This document shows, piece after piece, positions 59,635 to 64,000 of a stretch of DNA of 64,000 bases. The notes below the pieces were generated by a model. It searched no databases. It worked only from the letters and a program-made list of their open reading frames with translations, and was not told the origin of the DNA. How positions within the stretch are numbered: the first letter of the stretch is position 1; each line of letters begins with the position of its first letter. Made by a program: the position numbers and the translations under genes. The DNA comes from Actinoalloteichus fjordicus (GTDB lineage Bacteria; Actinomycetota; Actinomycetes; Mycobacteriales; Pseudonocardiaceae): positions 2,604,001 to 2,668,000 of the forward strand of contig NZ_CP016076.1 in the NCBI RefSeq assembly GCF_001941625.1. Direction: 5' to 3'.

Positions 59635-60900
59635 ATGTTGAGACGTTCTCTGGTGGGGGTCGTCGGCGTGGTCGCCGTGCTGGCCGCCGGCTGTGGCTCG
59701 TCGGCGGGCGAGAGCGATCAGGTGACCCTGCGTTTCGGCTACTGGGGCAACGACGACCGGGCCCAGGCGACCAACGAGGCCATCGCGCTGTTCGAGGAGC
59801 GCAATCCGAACATCACCGTCGAGGCCTCCTTCTCGTCGTTCGAGTCCTACTTCCAGAAGCTGGCGACCGAGACCGCAGGTCGCAACGCCCCCGACGTCAT
59901 CCAGATGGACTACCGCTACCTGCGGGAGTACGGCGACCGAGGCGCGCTCGCCGACCTCGCCTCCCCGGAGCTGGCGGCCGAGCTGAGCACGGACGGCATC
60001 TCCGCCGAACTGCTGTCCTCCGGTCAGCTCGACGATCAGCTCCTCGGCGTCCCGATGAGCCAGAACACCCAGATCCTCTTCTACGACACCGAGGTGTTCG
60101 ACTCGGTCGGCGTCACGCCGGAGGACGGCTGGACCTGGGACGAGTTCGAGGAGGCCTCCTCCGCCATCAGTGCGATCGACGAGGGGCAGGTCTTCGGCAC
60201 CGCCGACTTCGGAATGGCCATCGACTGGTTCGAGGTCTGGCTCGGCCAGCAGGGCGGCGAGCTGTACACCGCCGACGGCGGGCTGGGCTACGGCGCCGAG
60301 GAGGTCGCGGAGTTCTGGGAGCTGGCGGATCGCTTCCGTGAGTCCGGCGCGTCCACCCCGGCCGACGTCGGCACCGGCTCGGACGGCTCCATCGCCACCA
60401 GCCCGATGGGCAAGAACCGGGCGGCCTCGGAGTTCGGCTACGACAGCGGCCTGACCTCCTACGCCCAGACCCTCGGTGACCAGATCAGCGTCGCGCCCTT
60501 CCCGAGCGACGGTGACGACCTCGGCCAGTACGCCAAGCCCAGCATGCTGGCCTCGGTGTTCTCCGGTTCGAATCACCCTGCCGAGGCGGCCAGGTTCATC
60601 GACTTCATGGTCAACGACCCCGATGCGGGCGAGATCCTCGGCACCACGCGGGGCATGCCCGCCAACGACGAGGTGCGCTCGGCGATCAGCGGCTCCCTGG
60701 AGGGCGCCGAGCTGGTCGCGTACGAGTTCGAGGAGGCCATCGCCGACCGGCTCGTGGCTGCGCCCGCCCCGCCGCCGCCCGGCGAGGGCGCCATCAAGCG
60801 TGACTTCCAGCGCATCAACGACGAGATCGCCTTCGGGCGGCTCAGCGTGCAGGAAGCTGCGGAGCAGTTCATCGCGGGGGCGGAACAGCAGCTCTCCTGA
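59635..60900 (+). CDS. Extracellular sugar-binding lipoprotein (ABC transporter family 1)
   Basis: A 421-residue substrate-binding lipoprotein. Signal peptide ends in the lipobox VLAAGC (cysteine about residue 20), followed by a family 1 solute-binding domain (VTLRFGYWGNDDRAQATNEA; APDVIQMDYRYLREYGDRGA; GVPMSQNTQILFYDTEVFDS; AARFIDFMVNDPDAGEIL). It is an orphan here: the permease genes that normally follow are absent and a strong hairpin ends the transcript. A nearby alpha-L-fucosidase and rhamnogalacturonan lyase hint at a plant or glycan oligosaccharide ligand, but this is inference. Confidence 0.9.
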   Translation: MLRRSLVGVVGVVAVLAAGCGSSAGESDQVTLRFGYWGNDDRAQATNEAIALFEERNPNITVEASFSSFESYFQKLATETAGRNAPDVIQMDYRYLREYGDRGALADLASPELAAELSTDGISAELLSSGQLDDQLLGVPMSQNTQILFYDTEVFDSVGVTPEDGWTWDEFEEASSAISAIDEGQVFGTADFGMAIDWFEVWLGQQGGELYTADGGLGYGAEEVAEFWELADRFRESGASTPADVGTGSDGSIATSPMGKNRAASEFGYDSGLTSYAQTLGDQISVAPFPSDGDDLGQYAKPSMLASVFSGSNHPAEAARFIDFMVNDPDAGEILGTTRGMPANDEVRSAISGSLEGAELVAYEFEEAIADRLVAAPAPPPPGEGAIKRDFQRINDEIAFGRLSVQEAAEQFIAGAEQQLS

Positions 60901-60936
60901 TCATCGGGCGAACCGATCTCGCTCCATGGGTTCGCC

Positions 60937-60973
60937 GACGGCGCCGCCACGTCACCGACGTGGCGGCGCCGTC
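60937..60973 (+). terminator. Strong terminator hairpin after the sugar-binding protein gene
   Basis: A 16-base perfect stem (60937-60952 with 60958-60973) closed by a 5-base loop CACCG, 37 bases after the stop. No U-tract follows, as is usual in this GC range. Confidence 0.8.
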
Positions 60974-61415
60974 GTGTGTCGGGGCACTGCTGGTCGAGAC
61001 CGCCGTGAGCAGGCCGGGCGCCGACTTCGTCCTCGGTGGCTGATCGCCAGGAGAGATCGGAGGGATGGCCGGAGCAGGTCAGCACCGTTGTTCCCGGCCG
61101 GGCCTCCCGGATATCTTTCGTTGGAACAGACCGCCGAGATCATGTCTCGTCGCCAGGTCGGTTCTGGAACCAGTCTCCGTCCCGGTCGGCTGTACGGGCG
61201 GATTCCTCGGCTGTTCCCGGCGGGCCGGACTGCGTTGATTCATCGGATCTCTGACGGAGGTCTTCGGCGGGAGATCCTCCGTCGGTCGGCGGGCCGGTGT
61301 CGACGACGTCGCGCCGAGCACGGCAGACGTCCGGGGCTTCACATCGGGCGCCGAGGACGTCGACCCTGATGCGAAGACCTCGCCCGCCGGGACGCCCCGA
61401 GAACGGAGACGACGA
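60974..61415. other. Intergenic region upstream of the fucosidase
   Basis: About 440 bases with no gene. It should contain the fucosidase promoter; no element was recognised with confidence. Confidence 0.4.
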
Positions 61416-62696
61416 ATGACCGCCCAACCCGATGCCCGGACGGACTGGTTCACCGAGGCCCGTTTCGGGCTGTTCGTGCACTGGGGCCTCTACTCGCTGG
61501 CGGCCCGTCACGAGTGGGTGAAGCTCCGGGAGCACCTCGGCGACGAGCACTACGACCGGTACCTGGAGCAGTTCCGCGCCGACCGTTACGACCCGAGGCG
61601 CTGGGCCGCCGACGCCAAGGCTGCCGGGATGCGCTACGCGGTCCTGACCAGCAAGCATCACGAGGGCTTCTGCCTGTGGGATTCGGCCTTGACCGAGTAC
61701 AAGGCCACCAGTACGCCTGCCGCCCGAGACCTGCTCGCCGAGTTCGTCGCCGCGTTCCGTGCCGAGGGGCTGCGGGTCGGCTTCTATTACTCGCTGATCG
61801 ACTGGCACCATCCCGACTACCCGCTCGACTGGATGCACCCGGCGTTCAAGACCGGCGTCCAGCCCGGCGGCGATCTGCCGAGCTACGTCGACTACCTGCA
61901 CGGACAGGTTCGTGAGCTGATCACCGAACATCGCCCGGACATCCTGTGGTTCGACTTCTCGTTCCCCGAGTTCCCGCCGGAGGAGGGCGCCCCCGGCAAG
62001 GGCCGCGACGACTGGCAGTCCGCGCGGCTGGTCGAGATGATCCGCGAGCTGGACTCCGACGTGCTGATCAACGACCGGCTCGACCTGCCCGGCAGCGCGG
62101 ACTTCCGCACACCGGAGGAGATGGCGCCGCACACGGACCTGCGGTCCGGGGAGCACGCCATGCCCTGGGAGGCGTGCCGGACGCTCAACGGGTCATGGGG
62201 ATACGCGCCGTCGTTCCAGCAGTGGCTCGATGCGGGACAGGTGCTGCGTCTCCTCGTCGACGGGGTGGCCAAGAACGGAAACCTGCTGCTCAACGTCGGT
62301 CCCACCGGCAGAGGCGAGTTCGAGCCGAGGGCCAGGGAGTTGCTGGCCGAGGTGGGGGAGTGGATGCGGCTGCACGGTGACTCGGTGCACGGCGCCGGGG
62401 CGAGCACCGTGACGGCGCCGCCCGACTGTCGGGTGACTCAGTCGGGTGATCGCGTGTTCGTGCACCTGTTCTCCTGGCCCGCAGGCCTGCTCGTCGTCGA
62501 AGGTCTGGCGGGCCGACTGCGGTATGCCTCGTTCCTGCACGACGGAGCGGAGGTGCCGTTTACCGAGGTGCGGGGCTGGACGCCCGACGTGCCGCATCGG
62601 GTCGCGCCGGGGCCGGAGGGCTCCGTGGTGCTGACCCTGCCCGCACGACGGCCGGACTCAGCCGTTCCCGTCATCGAGCTGAGCCTGCGTTCGTAG
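61416..62696 (+). CDS. GH29 alpha-L-fucosidase
   Basis: A 426-residue cytoplasmic retaining alpha-L-fucosidase. N-terminal WFTEARFGLFVHWGLYSLAA, substrate-binding AVLTSKHHEGFCLWDS, nucleophile aspartate in DILWFDFSFPEF (about 179) and NGNLLLNVGPTGRGEF are typical of GH29. It has no signal peptide, so it acts on imported oligosaccharides. GGAG upstream of the ATG. Its 3' end overlaps the converging GntR gene by 39 bases, so the two transcripts are antisense at their ends. Confidence 0.92.
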   Translation: MTAQPDARTDWFTEARFGLFVHWGLYSLAARHEWVKLREHLGDEHYDRYLEQFRADRYDPRRWAADAKAAGMRYAVLTSKHHEGFCLWDSALTEYKATSTPAARDLLAEFVAAFRAEGLRVGFYYSLIDWHHPDYPLDWMHPAFKTGVQPGGDLPSYVDYLHGQVRELITEHRPDILWFDFSFPEFPPEEGAPGKGRDDWQSARLVEMIRELDSDVLINDRLDLPGSADFRTPEEMAPHTDLRSGEHAMPWEACRTLNGSWGYAPSFQQWLDAGQVLRLLVDGVAKNGNLLLNVGPTGRGEFEPRARELLAEVGEWMRLHGDSVHGAGASTVTAPPDCRVTQSGDRVFVHLFSWPAGLLVVEGLAGRLRYASFLHDGAEVPFTEVRGWTPDVPHRVAPGPEGSVVLTLPARRPDSAVPVIELSLRS

Positions 62697-63350
62697 CCAC
62701 CCCTCCACCCCGGCGACGTGCATCGTCATCGAGGCGGCGGCCAGATCCGGTCGCCGGGCACTGATCGCGTCCAGGATGGCGCGGTGCTCGGCGATCGTGC
62801 GCCGCACCGCGCCGTTCTCGGTCAGCCCGCGCCAGATCCTGGCCCGCTGGGTGCGGCTCGACACCGTCTCGATCAAGGAGACCAGCACCTCGTTGCCGCT
62901 GACCGCCGCGACCCGGCGATGGAACTCCAGGTCGTTGGCCAGCAGATCGTCGACCGACGGCTGCTCGCCGAGGTCGTCGAGCAGCGCGGTGAGCTCGGCG
63001 ATCTGCGCATCGGTGGCGGACTGCGCGGCCAGTGCGGCCGCCGCCGGTTCGAGGATGCGGCGGACCTCGAAGAACTGCAGCAGGCTGTCGTCGCGGTGCA
63101 GGTCGACGATGAAGCCCATGGCCTCCAGCAGGACCGAGGGCTCCAGGCTGGTCACGTAGGTGCCGTCGCCCTGTCGGACGTCCAGCACCCGGATGAGGGA
63201 GAGCGCCCGGACCGCCTCGCGCAGCGAGTTGCGGGACAGCCCCAGTCGCTCGGCCAGATCGGCCTCGCGCGGCAGCCGGTCGCCGGGCCGCAGCTCGCCG
63301 GAGACGATCATGCCGCGGATCTTGGTGATGGCCGTGTCGGTCAGCGACAC
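62658..63350 (-). CDS. GntR family regulator, FadR/FCD subfamily (second)
   Basis: A 230-residue regulator. Winged helix: TDTAITKIRGMIVSGELRPG and LAERLGLSRNSLREAVRALS; FCD domain with the metal-binding Asp/His set (LLANDLEFHRRVAAVSGNEV, IAEHRAILDAI, MTMHVAGVEGWL). It probably responds to a sugar acid and controls neighbouring carbohydrate genes. GTG start with GGAGG eight bases upstream. Overlaps the 3' end of the fucosidase gene tail to tail. Confidence 0.9.
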   Translation of the reverse strand: MSLTDTAITKIRGMIVSGELRPGDRLPREADLAERLGLSRNSLREAVRALSLIRVLDVRQGDGTYVTSLEPSVLLEAMGFIVDLHRDDSLLQFFEVRRILEPAAAALAAQSATDAQIAELTALLDDLGEQPSVDDLLANDLEFHRRVAAVSGNEVLVSLIETVSSRTQRARIWRGLTENGAVRRTIAEHRAILDAISARRPDLAAASMTMHVAGVEGWLRTQAQLDDGNG

Positions 63351-63771
63351 CTGTCGTTCCTCCGAGGTGCGGTAGGGGTGCGGTGGAGCGTACGGCAGCC
63401 TGCGCCCGAACCGATACGGGCGGCAGGGGCTTCGTCACCGCATGGAGCCCTTCGTGATCCGGGTCGACGTGAGTCTTCGGCATCCTGTCGCCGAAGCGGT
63501 GCCGACGGGGCGCTGCGGACTCGCTACGGGCGGGAATCGCCTCGTCGCGTCGGAGGTCCCCTCGCCGCCCGGTCCGGCCTTCGACGTCGCAGGCATGTCC
63601 GCCGACCGGACGAACAGGCTGCGCCGGCGGCAGGAATCGATACATCCGATTAATTGCCGTTATCGGCCACCGTTCAGTCGGCGACGTGGACTTTTCGATC
63701 GTCGACCTCGAGCATACGTCCTATGTGTTGCCCTGCTCGACGATGAGCGGGCGTGATGATGAGGAGACGGT
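63351..63771. other. Intergenic promoter region, AT-richer near 63640-63730
   Basis: About 420 bases between divergent genes. Contains AATCG (63635-63639) and CGATT (63647-63651) as an inverted repeat with a 7-base centre, inside an AT-richer patch 120 bases before the following gene; a possible operator. Confidence 0.4.
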
Positions 63772-64000
63772 GTGGAAAGACGAGGCAGACGGGCCGCCCG
63801 GTCGGCGGTGGCCGCCACGGGGCTGGCGGTCGCGCTGGTCGCCGCGACGCTCGGTGGCGGAGCGGTCGCGACGGCGCAGAACGAACCGGACTGGGTCCCG
63901 GTCGAGCGGCAGTCCTACGGCGTCGAGCCCAACCTCGATCGCGGCGTCGTCGCGCTGAACCAGGGCGAGGGCAACGTCTACGTCGGCTGGCGACTGCTGG
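63772..64000 (+). CDS. Secreted rhamnogalacturonan lyase-like protein (5' part only)
   Basis: The first 76 codons of a gene cut by the window end. A twin-arginine-like, strongly hydrophobic signal peptide (MERRGRRAARSAVAATGLAV..., cleavage expected near AVATAQ) is followed by LDRGVVALNQGEGNVYVGWR, which matches the start of family 11 polysaccharide lyases acting on rhamnogalacturonan. GTG start has GGAG about six bases upstream. Context with fucosidase and a sugar-binding lipoprotein supports a plant cell wall role, but the family call rests on a short segment. Confidence 0.7.
   Translation, partial: MERRGRRAARSAVAATGLAVALVAATLGGGAVATAQNEPDWVPVERQSYGVEPNLDRGVVALNQGEGNVYVGWRLL

Noticed and set aside
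60901-61415. Missing ABC permease genes after the sugar-binding protein
   Set aside because: No frame has membrane-protein content here, and the strong hairpin at 60937 ends the unit.

Overview
This is a very GC-rich stretch of actinomycete chromosome with closely packed genes, frequent 4-base start/stop overlaps, many GTG starts and several leaderless-looking genes. The gene set suggests a member of the Pseudonocardiaceae: a GlnX-GlnH-PknG phosphosignalling locus, a mycobacterial-type anti-sigma/SigF pair, TerC, DUF4383 and DUF6480 proteins, and the bifunctional exonuclease/polymerase. Actinoalloteichus is a guess from overall flavour only. I see no rRNA, tRNA, CRISPR array, phage or insertion sequence.

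Layout. 0-7.4 kb: housekeeping-like single genes (SPFH membrane protein, helical hypothetical, a catalytically odd aldehyde dehydrogenase, OsmC protein, TetR regulator divergent from a hydrolase). 7.6-16.2 kb: a catabolic regulon of eight genes (amidase, D-2-hydroxyacid dehydrogenase, DUF3830 protein, two maleate-isomerase/EutA-like proteins, a GntR regulator, succinate-semialdehyde-type dehydrogenase, class III aminotransferase). Three copies of the palindrome TAGGATTGTCRACAATC sit in its promoter regions and are the likely GntR operators. 16.6-29.4 kb: one long same-strand phosphosignalling locus (GlnX-like sensor, GlnH lipoprotein, coiled-coil protein, PknG, PP2C phosphatase, VWA protein, FHA protein, membrane-anchored Ser/Thr kinase). 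The PknG, PP2C and FHA proteins share the same N-terminal zinc-ribbon motif. 29.4-34.6 kb: uridine-kinase-like protein with a lost P-loop, bifunctional exonuclease/polymerase, thiolase, TerC.

34.6-52.7 kb: a general stress region built around an RsbW/UsfX-type anti-sigma factor and SigF. It holds a second, long-tailed anti-sigma-like protein, a STAS anti-anti-sigma protein, a ClpC-type unfoldase, DUF4383 and DUF6480 membrane proteins, an SRPBCC protein, a nucleotidyltransferase-BON-phosphoesterase operon, acetate kinase, a His-rich membrane protein and a MarR regulator. At least eight sites match the SigF/SigB promoter form (GTTT-like, 15-16 bases, GGGTAY/G), so the sigma factor and much of its likely regulon lie side by side. 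Three sugar/heptose enzymes (GT9, GmhB-like phosphatase, GT4) are interleaved here.

53.1-64 kb: carbohydrate and miscellaneous functions (GH1 beta-glucosidase, Gfo/Idh/MocA oxidoreductase, ThuA protein, methionine aminopeptidase divergent from a leaderless XRE regulator, orphan sugar-binding lipoprotein, GH29 alpha-L-fucosidase, a second FadR-type GntR regulator, and the start of a secreted rhamnogalacturonan-lyase-like protein cut by the window end).
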